NCBI GenBank assembly: GCA_018433345.1
Contig: JAHDRK010000104.1
Location: 1 to 38,674 of the forward strand
Origin: Syntrophobacterales bacterium
GTDB taxonomy: Bacteria; Desulfobacterota; Syntrophia; Syntrophales; UBA2210
Length of the DNA: 38,674 nucleotides
Reading direction: 5' to 3'
Positions 25,726 through 33,775 of the stretch are shown here, piece by piece. The notes beneath the pieces are model-generated. The model had not been told where the DNA came from. It was given only the letters and a program-made list of their open reading frames with translations, and made no database searches. Each line of letters opens with the position of its first letter. The stretch's first letter is position 1. The position numbers and the translations under genes were made by a program.

Positions 25726-27075
25726 TCAGGCAAGCTTGCTCCGGACCACGTCAGCGATAGCCTTGCAATGGGCGGCCGTCTCTTCGTCAGTTGGACCCTC
25801 TACCATGACACGGCACATGGATTGGGTTCCCGAGTAACGAACCAGGACCCTCCCAGCTTCCCCAAGCTTTAATTCCACTTCTTCGATTACTTTCACTATT
25901 TCAGGAATGGACGAGATCTCCGGTTTCGATTTGACGTCCACGTTTACGATCTTCTGGGGATACACTTTCATTACCCTTGCCAGCTCCGACAGGGGCTTAC
26001 CTTCACGCTTCATGACTTCCATGACCTGGAGCGCCGAAAGAATCCCGTCGCCGGTGGTGTGATGGTTCCTGAAAATCAGGTGTCCCGATTCCTCACCGCC
26101 GATAGAGGCATCCCGGGCGATCATCTCCTCGAGAACATACCTGTCGCCGACCTTTGTAGTCACGTAATCTATCCCCAGTTCCCGCATGGCCATTCCGAAA
26201 CCGACATTGCTCATAACGGTGGCGACCACGAGATTGTTGCGCAAAAGCCCCTTCTCCTTCATCGCCCGGGCGCAGACAGCCATGAGTTGGTCGCCGGTAA
26301 GTACCGAACCCTGTTCGTCAACCGCGATAACGCGATCTCCGTCTCCGTCGAAGGCGAATCCCACGTCGGATTTTGTGCGGACTACTTCCTCGGCAAGCGT
26401 TTCCACGTGCTGAGATCCACAATTGTCATTTATGTTCCGGCCGTCCGGCTGGTCGAAAATTGTCTTCACCGTGGCGCCCAGCTCGAAAAAGGTATCGGGC
26501 CCGACACGGTAAGTGGCGCCATTTGCGCAATCGAGAACCACCTTGACTCCTTCCAACAGATATTCCTTTGGAAATGTGCTTTTCAGGAAGACGATGTAGC
26601 GGTCCCGTGCACCGTCGATGCGGTATGCCTTCCCCAGGCGCTCCGGCGAGGGATGGAGCCTGTGCATCTCGTTGGCAGACACCATCTCTTCGATTTCCCG
26701 CTCCTTTTCATCGGGCAGCTTATACCCGTCGCCGGAAAATATCTTGATACCATTGTCCTGGAAGGGATTGTGGGAGGCTGAAATGACAATGCCGGCATCG
26801 GCGCGCATGCTCGAGGTAAGATAGGCGATGCCCGGCGTCGGCATGGGACCGACCAGGATGGCGTCCACGCCCATGGAACATATCCCCGACACGAGCGCGT
26901 TTTCTATCATGTACCCCGAAATGCGGGTATCCTTCCCCACGATAATGCGCGGTTGATGTCCCTCCTTCTTGAATATGTGGGCTGTGGCCTTCCCGATTTC
27001 CAGCGCCATGTTCGCCGTCATGGGATACTCGTTGGCCACGCCCCGGATACCGTCGGTCCCGAAAAGCTTCCCCAT
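25726..27075 (-). CDS. glmM: Phosphoglucosamine mutase
   Basis: 449 residues, full length. It converts glucosamine 6-phosphate to glucosamine 1-phosphate for UDP-GlcNAc, cell-wall and lipopolysaccharide synthesis. The phosphoserine loop is ISASHNPFQDNGIK (Ser101), the metal loop DGDGDR, the sugar loop GGEESGH, and the phosphate-binding loop RYSGTQSMCRVMVEG. MGKLFGTDGIRG is the typical N-terminus. A promoter candidate lies at 27141-27169. The gene downstream (ADP-ribosylglycohydrolase) is probably cotranscribed; the fabD operon is divergent. Confidence 0.96.
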   Translation of the reverse strand: MGKLFGTDGIRGVANEYPMTANMALEIGKATAHIFKKEGHQPRIIVGKDTRISGYMIENALVSGICSMGVDAILVGPMPTPGIAYLTSSMRADAGIVISASHNPFQDNGIKIFSGDGYKLPDEKEREIEEMVSANEMHRLHPSPERLGKAYRIDGARDRYIVFLKSTFPKEYLLEGVKVVLDCANGATYRVGPDTFFELGATVKTIFDQPDGRNINDNCGSQHVETLAEEVVRTKSDVGFAFDGDGDRVIAVDEQGSVLTGDQLMAVCARAMKEKGLLRNNLVVATVMSNVGFGMAMRELGIDYVTTKVGDRYVLEEMIARDASIGGEESGHLIFRNHHTTGDGILSALQVMEVMKREGKPLSELARVMKVYPQKIVNVDVKSKPEISSIPEIVKVIEEVELKLGEAGRVLVRYSGTQSMCRVMVEGPTDEETAAHCKAIADVVRSKLA

Positions 27076-27140
27076 TCTCCTCTGTCCTCCAAGTCATCCG
27101 AATAGATCGAGCGGGAACACCGCCCGTTGATGATCGATGA

Positions 27141-27169
27141 TTTGTAATCAATTTTCCCTTTTTTTGCAA
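27141..27169 (-). promoter_or_regulatory. Promoter candidate of glmM
   Basis: Minus strand TTGCAA (27164-27169), 17-base spacer, TACAAA (27141-27146). Leader of about 60 bases. Confidence 0.4.
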
Positions 27170-27220
27170 CGCCCATCAGCGATCGTCAAAACTTTTCCCG
27201 CCGTATAGCTCCCCTCCCAC

Positions 27221-27245
27221 TGCGAAGCCCACTTCGCACTTTTTT
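27221..27245 (+). terminator. Intrinsic terminator reading rightward, upstream of fabD
   Basis: TGCGAAG (27221-27227) and CTTCGCA (27232-27238) form a perfect 7-bp stem with the loop CCCA, followed by C and six T. The order stem then T-run fits the plus strand. No plus-strand gene ends here, so it may stop readthrough into the operon, end a small leader RNA, or act as an attenuator. Confidence 0.6.
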
Positions 27246-27345
27246 GCATTCTTCCACAGCCGTCTTTTTTCATCACCCATCTACTTTCCGGCTCAACACT
27301 CCGTAATGATTGAAATCTTTGGAATGCCGCATTTTCAGGTATCAA

Positions 27346-27361
27346 CGGCACGGATAATGCA
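27346..27361 (+). promoter_or_regulatory. Sigma-54 (-24/-12) promoter candidate of the lipid operon
   Basis: CGGCAC-GGATA-ATGCA against the consensus TGGCAC-N5-TTGCW. The invariant GG (27347-27348) and GC (27359-27360) are exactly ten bases apart. Transcription would start near 27372, about 33 bases before the fabD ATG. Confidence 0.4.
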
Positions 27362-27404
27362 ATACTATACTTTCTTGAAGGAAAAAATCGAAAGGCTATT
27401 CCAC

Positions 27405-28349
27405 ATGGATAACTTGGCTCTTGCAATCGTCTTCCCGGGACAGGGATCGCAAAAAGCGGGAATGGGAAAGGATTTTCACGACGACAGCGCTCTGGCCGCC
27501 GATACCTATCGCGAAGCGTCCGACGTCCTGGGATACGACGTGGCCTCCCTCTGCTTTGAAGAAAACGAAAGGCTCGACCTGACCGAATACTCCCAGCCTT
27601 GCATTCTGGCGACGGAAATTGCCATGTACCGAGTTATTGCAGACCGCTGGGGGCTGCAACCAAGTTTTTTCGGCGGCCACAGCCTGGGCGAATACACCGC
27701 CCTGGTCGCTGCGGGCGCCTTGCCTTTCGCTGTTGCACTCCTGACGGTTCAAGCCAGGGGAAGGCTCATGCAAAAAGCGACCCCCGTCGGCATGGGCGGA
27801 ATGGCGGCCGTTATCCGCGACAACATCGACAGGGATGAACTGGCGGAAATCATCAAGGACCTCCCGGTGGATCTGGCCAATGTCAACTCTTCGAAGCAAG
27901 TGGTCATAAGTGGAGAAAAAAAGGGCTTGGATGAAGCGGATCGGCGCCTGACGGAGGCATGGAACGAGGGGGGATATCGATTCGTTCCCCTTACGGTAAG
28001 CGCCCCCTTTCACAGTCGCTTTATGAAGGACATCGAAGCACCTTTTCGAAACGTTCTTGAGGAAATAAAGGATTCTCTGCAATCGCGGGAGGCTTCCAGG
28101 GTCACCTCTAATTTTACCGGAACTTTCCACGAACCTGACAGCGATTCCTTGGTCGACCGCCTGGTTTCGCAGTTGTCGGGAACCGTGCGGTGGATGGACA
28201 ACATGGTCGCCATCGCAGACAGCGCCGACGAAATCCTGGAAATAGGGCCCGGCCGCCCGCTGAGGGATTTTTTCAAGACCATCGATGTAGCCTGCACATC
28301 GATCACGACCCTGGCTGCTGCGGAAAGAACCTTCAGGGATCGGAGCTGA
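27405..28349 (+). CDS. Malonyl-CoA:ACP transacylase-type acyltransferase (FabD-like)
   Basis: 314 residues. VFPGQGSQKAGMG at the N-terminus, nucleophile in GHSLGEYTA (Ser93), the carboxylate-binding arginine in QARGRLMQ (Arg118) and the catalytic histidine in SAPFHSRFM (His203). Arg118 implies a dicarboxylic acyl group such as malonyl or methylmalonyl. It loads the extender unit from CoA onto ACP. It is the first gene of an eleven-gene operon that also has its own ACP, ketosynthases and carboxyltransferase, so it probably serves that pathway rather than being the housekeeping fabD. The start at 27405 removes a 33-codon upstream extension that overlaps the -24/-12 motif. Confidence 0.93.
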   Translation: MDNLALAIVFPGQGSQKAGMGKDFHDDSALAADTYREASDVLGYDVASLCFEENERLDLTEYSQPCILATEIAMYRVIADRWGLQPSFFGGHSLGEYTALVAAGALPFAVALLTVQARGRLMQKATPVGMGGMAAVIRDNIDRDELAEIIKDLPVDLANVNSSKQVVISGEKKGLDEADRRLTEAWNEGGYRFVPLTVSAPFHSRFMKDIEAPFRNVLEEIKDSLQSREASRVTSNFTGTFHEPDSDSLVDRLVSQLSGTVRWMDNMVAIADSADEILEIGPGRPLRDFFKTIDVACTSITTLAAAERTFRDRS

Positions 28350-28386
28350 CGGACGCGACAAGAAATAAAAACTACAGAGGATTTTC

Positions 28387-29586
28387 ATGGATTTTCAACT
28401 TTCAGACGAGCACCGAATGTATCTCGATACGGTGAGGAAATTCAACAGGCAGGACGTCCTTCCCATTGTCATGGAACTGGAACGAAAACATGCCTTTCCC
28501 CACGAGCTTATCCAAAAGGCTTGGAAGTTGGGGCTGTTGAACCTGTCGCTGCCCGCCTCCATCCGGGGTTACGATGTCGATCTTGTTTCGACGGCCCTCA
28601 TCGTTGAAGAGCTTTCCTACGGCGACACCGGCCTTTCCACCTCGGCCATGTGCAATGACCTGGCAAACGCTGTGATCGCCATGCACGGATCCGCAGAACA
28701 GCAAGAAACCTTTCTCCGTCCCTTTGCCGATGAACCACTGCTCGCCTCTTTTTGTCTTACAGAGCCTGGAGCCGGTTCCGACAACAGCGCCATGACGACC
28801 TTCATCAGAAAAGGGGAGGACGGAAACTACTTGTTGAACGGCGAAAAATGTTTCATCACCAATGCCTCTTTTGCCACCCAGTTCACCGTTTTTTGCAAGG
28901 TCGGCAGGCCGGACGGCATGATGGTCGCCTGTCTCGTGATCCCCCACGAGTGGGTGTCAAAGAGCGAGGTGACCGCGCAGCCCTCGGGCGGGCGGAAGAT
29001 CCGCCTTCCCCATGGAGGGACCGTCACCACGGGCAAACCGGAGGACAAGCTGGGACAGCGTCTTTCCAATACGGCCACCGTTACCTTTGAGGACGTGGTG
29101 GTACCCGAAGGCTGGATCATCGGTAATCGACGGCTGGGTTTCCAGTACGCCGTGGATGTACTCGATTACGCCCGTCCCATGGTGGCGGCCATCGGCATCG
29201 GTCTCGCCCGCAGGGCTTTCGATGTTACGGTGGAATACACAAAAAACCGTGTGCAGTTCGGGAAACGTATCTGCGACCTCTCCGTGGCCAGGAACACGTT
29301 GGTCGCCATGTGGAAAAAGATTCAACTTGCCGAAGCGATCCTCATGAAGGCCGCGTGGAAAGTACAGCAAAAGGCCGTTGACCGGGGCATGTTCGCGTCG
29401 TTGGCAAAAAACGCCGCCGCGGAAGCGGCGCTCTTTTGCAGCGCCGAGGGACTGCACCTGCACGGAGGTTACGGATTCATGACCGAGTACGAGATTTCCA
29501 AACTCGCAAGGGACGCGCATATTATCGACATCTACGAAGGCACCCGGGAAGTGCAGGACATGATAATAGGTCGGGAGCTCGTTTGA
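28387..29586 (+). CDS. Acyl-CoA dehydrogenase
   Basis: 399 residues, three-domain flavoprotein fold. FAD-binding and substrate motifs CLTEPGAGSDNS and ITNASFA, then VQFGKRI, and the catalytic base in DIYEGTREVQ (Glu384), the position used by short- and medium-chain enzymes. The middle domain carries an extra 10-15 residue glycine-rich loop (PSGGRKIRLPHGG, about 198-210) ahead of KPEDKLGQR. It oxidises acyl thioesters to trans-2-enoyl thioesters, with electrons normally passed to ETF. It lies 37 bases after the FabD-like gene and 2 bases before KAS III, inside an ACP-based operon with no enoyl reductase, so it may act on ACP-bound chains in either direction. That last point is inference. Confidence 0.93.
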   Translation: MDFQLSDEHRMYLDTVRKFNRQDVLPIVMELERKHAFPHELIQKAWKLGLLNLSLPASIRGYDVDLVSTALIVEELSYGDTGLSTSAMCNDLANAVIAMHGSAEQQETFLRPFADEPLLASFCLTEPGAGSDNSAMTTFIRKGEDGNYLLNGEKCFITNASFATQFTVFCKVGRPDGMMVACLVIPHEWVSKSEVTAQPSGGRKIRLPHGGTVTTGKPEDKLGQRLSNTATVTFEDVVVPEGWIIGNRRLGFQYAVDVLDYARPMVAAIGIGLARRAFDVTVEYTKNRVQFGKRICDLSVARNTLVAMWKKIQLAEAILMKAAWKVQQKAVDRGMFASLAKNAAAEAALFCSAEGLHLHGGYGFMTEYEISKLARDAHIIDIYEGTREVQDMIIGRELV

Positions 29587-29588
29587 TC

Positions 29589-30611
29589 ATGATCTATCTT
29601 CACGGCATAGGCCACTTTCACCCCGAAAACGTTATAACCAACTCCTTCCTCGCCGACTTGGACATCGGGTGCAGCGAGGAATGGATCGTGGAACGCCTCG
29701 GTATCGAATCACGGCGCACCGTGCTTGACCTCGATTATATCCGTTACACGAAAAACCGCGATCCCAGGCAGGCGATAGAGGCAAGCGCTTATACCCATGC
29801 CGAAATCGGTGCCAGGGCCGCGGAAATGGCGCTTGAACGTGCCGGTGTTTCCGCGGAAGATATCGGGCTGCTCATTTGCGGATCCTCGGCGCCGGAACAC
29901 GTGTCACCCGCCGAGGCCGCCCGCGTCGCCGCCGAACTGGGCATCACCGTTCCCTGTCTCGACATCACCTCTGCCTGCACCACATTCGGGGCCCAGATTT
30001 TCATGTTGAACGGCATGGAACAAAAAGCCGCCCCGCCCTATATCCTTTTGGTCAACCCCGAATCACTGACCCAAGTGGTCGACTATTCCGATCGACGCTC
30101 GGTCCCTATCTTTGGAGATTGCGCCACGGCGGCCGTCGTTTCGCTCAGCCTTCCGTCGCCCCTATGGATCGACAAATGCGTTCTCGAATCAAACCCTGCC
30201 GGATGGAACAAGGTCATGGTGCCGCGCTTAGAGCACTTTATACAGGACGGCAACGCTGTCCAAGGGTTCGCCATACGCAAGGCCACAGAAGGGTTGCGCC
30301 GTATCCAGGCGGAATGCTCTTCAAAAGGCGTTTATTCGGTGAAGTTCATCGGCCACCAGGCAAACCTGGGCATGCTGAGAACCGTGGCGGAACGCTGCAA
30401 CATCCCCGAATCGAATCATTGGCACAATGTGGTGGAATACGGAAACACGGGATGCGCTTCGGCGCCTTCCGTCCTGAGCCAAAATTGGGAGAGGCTCCGA
30501 CCTGGTGATCACGTGGCCCTCGTACTCGTCGGGTCCGGCCTCACCTGGATTTCCATGATCATCGAAGTGGGAGATAAAGTGGAAGGGGACAACCGGCATG
30601 ACCTACGATGA
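29589..30611 (+). CDS. 3-oxoacyl-ACP synthase III (KAS III-like)
   Basis: 340 residues. The catalytic triad is in ITSACTTF (Cys130), IGHQANLGM (His256) and YGNTGCASAP (Asn286). KAS III enzymes start chains by condensing an acyl-CoA with malonyl-ACP. Cys-Thr-Thr after the nucleophile and NTGCAS instead of NTSAAS mark it as outside the housekeeping FabH group, so a special starter is likely. The ATG at 29589, 2 bases after the dehydrogenase stop, is preceded by GGGAG; a longer open frame reaching back to 29436 overlaps the dehydrogenase gene and is not used. The 3' end overlaps the next gene by 14 bases. Confidence 0.92.
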   Translation: MIYLHGIGHFHPENVITNSFLADLDIGCSEEWIVERLGIESRRTVLDLDYIRYTKNRDPRQAIEASAYTHAEIGARAAEMALERAGVSAEDIGLLICGSSAPEHVSPAEAARVAAELGITVPCLDITSACTTFGAQIFMLNGMEQKAAPPYILLVNPESLTQVVDYSDRRSVPIFGDCATAAVVSLSLPSPLWIDKCVLESNPAGWNKVMVPRLEHFIQDGNAVQGFAIRKATEGLRRIQAECSSKGVYSVKFIGHQANLGMLRTVAERCNIPESNHWHNVVEYGNTGCASAPSVLSQNWERLRPGDHVALVLVGSGLTWISMIIEVGDKVEGDNRHDLR

Positions 30612-31194
30612 ATTTACCTTCCGGGAGCGGTTTACTCAGGAAGACCTGATCGCCTTCGCCTACGGACGCCTGGTGGACGATCCACCCGAACATTTCGACG
30701 CCCGGCTACCCGCTCCGCCTTTCCTGATGATAGATCGCGTCGTATCGGTCGTCGATAAAGGTAAACGAGGTTCCATCGCGGCTGAAATGGACATTCAGCT
30801 GGATGAATGGTTTTTCCAGTGCCACATGCCGGGCGACCCCGTCATGCCTGGATGCCTCTGTCTGGACGGCATCTGGCAGCTTTTGGGCTTTTACTGCGTC
30901 TGGCGTAAAGGGCTGGGATCGGGGCGGGCGTTGGGGTGCGACGAGGTTTCATTCAACGGCCAGGTTCGCCCCTTCAACCGGCTCATACGTTACGAAATCG
31001 ATATCCGGCGTTTTTCACACCTGTCCGACTCGGGGGCGACCATCGTTATCGCAGACGGCGGCTTGTCGGTGGACGGCGAAAAAATAATGACCGTGAAGGG
31101 CGCTAGAACGGGGCTTTTCAAGAATATAGCCTATCGCGACTATCCCCGCCCGTCGGAACACTCCCGTGGCGGGACGATGGGGGGAGGAATATGA
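30598..31194 (+). CDS. 3-hydroxydecanoyl-ACP dehydratase/isomerase (FabA family)
   Basis: 198 residues, clearly FabA rather than FabZ: PFLMIDRVV, then WFFQCHMPGDPVMPGCLCLD with the catalytic His76 and Asp90, followed by GIWQLLGFY and GRALG. FabA enzymes dehydrate 3-hydroxyacyl-ACP and can isomerise trans-2 to cis-3-enoyl-ACP, the branch point for anaerobic unsaturated fatty acids. Compared with E. coli FabA it has a charged C-terminal tail of about 20 residues. It overlaps the KAS III gene by 14 bases. In an operon with a second dehydratase (FabZ type) this suggests a product with unsaturation. Confidence 0.93.
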   Translation: MTYDEFTFRERFTQEDLIAFAYGRLVDDPPEHFDARLPAPPFLMIDRVVSVVDKGKRGSIAAEMDIQLDEWFFQCHMPGDPVMPGCLCLDGIWQLLGFYCVWRKGLGSGRALGCDEVSFNGQVRPFNRLIRYEIDIRRFSHLSDSGATIVIADGGLSVDGEKIMTVKGARTGLFKNIAYRDYPRPSEHSRGGTMGGGI

Positions 31195-31231
31195 GAACCG
31201 AACCGCCCCCAATCGCGAAAGGAGTTCCCTG

Positions 31232-31972
31232 ATGAGTACCGACGCACAAGAAAAACCCATGGCCGTCGTTACAGGTGGAACCGGCGGAATCGGCGCGGCC
31301 TGCTGCAGGGCCCTCGCCGCTGAAGGCTTCCGGGTGGGAATCCATTACCGATCCAGCGAAAGTGAGGCCCGCCGTCTCCGGGACGAGCTGGGAGACTGCA
31401 TCCTGCTCAGGGCGGACCTGTCCGAACCGGAAGAAATCGACGCCCTGCTCCAGGTGGTGAAAGAAGAAGCAAGGCGTCTAGACGTCCTGGTCAACAACGC
31501 CGGATTTTCCCTGGACAGGGATATAAACTCCATGAAGATCGACGAGTTCGACCGCCAAAGAGGCATCACGAGGGGAACCTGGTACATGACGAAACGCGTC
31601 CTCCGTCTCTTCATGCTGAGAAAGGGAGAAGGTCGCATCATCAATATCTCGAGCGTGACGGGTCACACCGGTAACGCCGGGCAGATTCCGTACACCATGG
31701 AGAAGGCCGCCGTCGACGCCTTTACCAGGTCTTTGGCAAAAGAACTGTGGGGGCGCAACATCCTCGTAAATTCCGTGGCGCCCGGGTTTATAAGGACAGC
31801 CATGACCGATGTTCTCCCGGAAGATGTGCGGAAGGGGATTCTCGCCAACGTTCCCCTCGGCCGGATGGGAACACCGGAAGAGGTCGCGGAGGTGGTCGCC
31901 TTTCTGGCCCGGCGCGGAACTTACATCACAGGATCGATTCTTCACGTAAACGGGGGACTTTATGGAGGCTGA
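31232..31972 (+). CDS. FabG-like 3-oxoacyl-ACP reductase (SDR) with altered active-site loop
   Basis: 246 residues, classical short-chain dehydrogenase. Cofactor motif TGGTGGIG (14-21), NNAG (88-91), catalytic Ser141 in NISSVTG, Tyr154 and Lys158 in YTMEK, and a family-type C-terminus GSILHVNGG. The segment that normally reads VNLxGTW, supplying the asparagine of the Asn-Ser-Tyr-Lys tetrad, reads GITRGTW here, is one residue short and lacks that asparagine. It should reduce 3-oxoacyl-ACP with NADPH if still active. The ATG at 31232 has GAAAGGAG upstream. It overlaps the FabZ gene by 11 bases. Confidence 0.92.
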   Translation: MSTDAQEKPMAVVTGGTGGIGAACCRALAAEGFRVGIHYRSSESEARRLRDELGDCILLRADLSEPEEIDALLQVVKEEARRLDVLVNNAGFSLDRDINSMKIDEFDRQRGITRGTWYMTKRVLRLFMLRKGEGRIINISSVTGHTGNAGQIPYTMEKAAVDAFTRSLAKELWGRNILVNSVAPGFIRTAMTDVLPEDVRKGILANVPLGRMGTPEEVAEVVAFLARRGTYITGSILHVNGGLYGG

Positions 31973-32435
31973 CAGGTCCATTATCGAAAAGGTATTGGCC
32001 CTGATACCCCAGCAGGCGCCATTCCGATTCATCGACGACATTGTGGAAATCGACGAGGACCACGTGGTTGGAACGTACCGGTTCAGGGAAGACGAATATT
32101 TTTACCGGGGGCATTTCCCGCAACGGCCGGTAACTCCAGGGGTCATTCTACTGGAAACCATGGCCCAGACGGGCATTGTCGCCCTAGGTATATATCTCTT
32201 GCTTAAAGAGGGGAATTCCCCCGAGGAAATATCCCGGATGGGAACCCTCTTTGCCACGGCGGACGGGGTGGAGTTCGACCATCCTGTGTTTCCAGGCGAA
32301 AGGGTGGTGGTTCGGGGCCGAAAGGTGTACATGCGCCGGGGCAGTCTGAAAGCCGACATCACCTTGGAGAAGGAAAAGGGACAAATTGTATGTTCCGGCA
32401 CACTGGCAGGAAAGGGAGTATCATTCGATGAATAA
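31962..32435 (+). CDS. 3-hydroxyacyl-ACP dehydratase (FabZ family)
   Basis: 157 residues, hot-dog fold. The FabZ motif is in RGHFPQRPVTPGVILLETMA, with His51 and Glu65 fourteen residues apart as in E. coli FabZ. It removes water from 3-hydroxyacyl-ACP to give trans-2-enoyl-ACP. Together with FabA it gives the operon two dehydratases of different type. The start overlaps the reductase gene by 11 bases and the end overlaps the ketosynthase gene by 8, which indicates coupled translation. Confidence 0.92.
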   Translation: MEADRSIIEKVLALIPQQAPFRFIDDIVEIDEDHVVGTYRFREDEYFYRGHFPQRPVTPGVILLETMAQTGIVALGIYLLLKEGNSPEEISRMGTLFATADGVEFDHPVFPGERVVVRGRKVYMRRGSLKADITLEKEKGQIVCSGTLAGKGVSFDE

Positions 32436-33714
32436 AGGCAACATCAGGGTGGTGGTAACGGGACTCGGCGTGGTCGCCCCCAACGGAGTAGGGCTTGCCG
32501 CCTTCAGGGAGGCTATACGAAACGGGGTCCCCGGAATCCGGTTTATACCGAAATTGGAAGAGCTCAATTTCGGCTGCCGAATCGGCGGCATACCTCCGAA
32601 CTTTACCGATGTCAGGGCGCGTTACTTCGATCATGAAAAACTCTTGTCCATAAACGACAACATCGGTTACTGCTCCGTGGCAGCCGTCGACGCCTGGCGG
32701 GACGCGGGTTTCGAGATTCCGGGCGAGGCGGACCAAACGGTGGACTGGGACACGGGAGCGATTCTGGGATGTGGGATAGGCGGCATGGACACCATCGCGG
32801 AACAGGTGGTCCCCATGATAAACGCCGGAAAAGTAAGACGCATGGGAAGCCGCATCGTGGAACAGGTCATGAACAGCGGTACCAGCGCCCGCGTAGGTGG
32901 ATTACTCGCCCTAGGCAATCAGGTGACATCCAACTCTTCTGCTTGCAGCACTTCGTCGGAGGCGATCATGGAAGCCGTGCTTCGCATTCGGTGGGGGGCG
33001 GCCAAGCGCATGCTCGCGGGTGGGTCCGAGGGTGCCTCACCTTACATATGGGGCGGATTCGACGCAATGCGTGTCATAGCCAGGAAGTACAACGACAGGC
33101 CCGAAGCAGGGTCACGGCCCATGAGCGCCTCGGCAAACGGTTTCGTCCCCGGCGCCGGGGCCGCGGTGCTGGTCCTCGAAGAACTCGAAACGGCTCTTGC
33201 CAGGGGCGCCAGGATTTACTGCGAGATACTGGGCGGCGCCGTAAACAGCGGAGGCCAGCGAAACGGCGGCAGCATGACCGCCCCTAACCCCGAAGGCGTG
33301 CGCCGTTGCATCAGGGGAGCTATCACGGATGCAGGAATAACACCTCGGGATATCGATGCGATCAATGGTCACCTGACCGCCACTTTTGCCGATCCACTGG
33401 AAATAAAAAATTGGCGTGAAGCGCTGGAATGTGATCCGGCGAATTTCCCCTTTGTCAATTCCACCAAGTCCATGGTCGGGCATTGCCTGGGTGCCGCCGG
33501 CGCCATTGAAAGCGTCGCGGTTGTACTTGAACTGACGGAAAAGTTTCTTCACCCGTCGATCAACTGCGAAGACGTTCACCCCGAGCTTGAAGCCTATAGC
33601 GACAGGATAGTGAGGGAAACCATGGACTACCCCGACCTGAAGGTTGTCGCAAAATCGAGCTTCGGTTTCGGGGATGTAAATAGTTGTATCATTTTCGGGG
33701 CCTGGGAGGGATGA
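32428..33714 (+). CDS. Beta-ketoacyl-ACP synthase, KAS II-like, atypical histidine motif
   Basis: 428 residues, thiolase fold. Nucleophile in SNSSACSTSSEA (Cys173), first catalytic histidine in INGHLTATFADPLE (His315), Lys347 and second histidine in NSTKSMVGHCLGAAG (His352). Cys-His-Lys-His is complete, so it should elongate. However, FabF and polyketide ketosynthases have HGTGT at the first histidine, and this protein has HLTAT. I recall this variant in lipid or pigment clusters of Bacteroidetes and some Proteobacteria. It would catalyse chain extension in the operon. The ATG at 32428 follows GGGAG. It overlaps the FabZ gene by 8 bases. Confidence 0.93.
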   Translation: MNKGNIRVVVTGLGVVAPNGVGLAAFREAIRNGVPGIRFIPKLEELNFGCRIGGIPPNFTDVRARYFDHEKLLSINDNIGYCSVAAVDAWRDAGFEIPGEADQTVDWDTGAILGCGIGGMDTIAEQVVPMINAGKVRRMGSRIVEQVMNSGTSARVGGLLALGNQVTSNSSACSTSSEAIMEAVLRIRWGAAKRMLAGGSEGASPYIWGGFDAMRVIARKYNDRPEAGSRPMSASANGFVPGAGAAVLVLEELETALARGARIYCEILGGAVNSGGQRNGGSMTAPNPEGVRRCIRGAITDAGITPRDIDAINGHLTATFADPLEIKNWREALECDPANFPFVNSTKSMVGHCLGAAGAIESVAVVLELTEKFLHPSINCEDVHPELEAYSDRIVRETMDYPDLKVVAKSSFGFGDVNSCIIFGAWEG

Positions 33715-33775
33715 CAAATTCGGGAATCTGAATTTGACCGGGTCCCCATCGTAAAACAACCTGCAAGGAGAAAAA

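Larger units (their letters stand above)
27076..27404. other. Divergent regulatory region between glmM and the lipid operon
   Basis: No gene. It holds the glmM promoter (27141-27169), a rightward intrinsic terminator (27221-27245) and a -24/-12 promoter motif (27346-27361). No good sigma-70 promoter was found for the rightward operon. Confidence 0.5.

Noticed and set aside
27396..28388. 330-codon minus-strand frame
   Set aside because: Antisense to the FabD-like gene, which has all catalytic residues.
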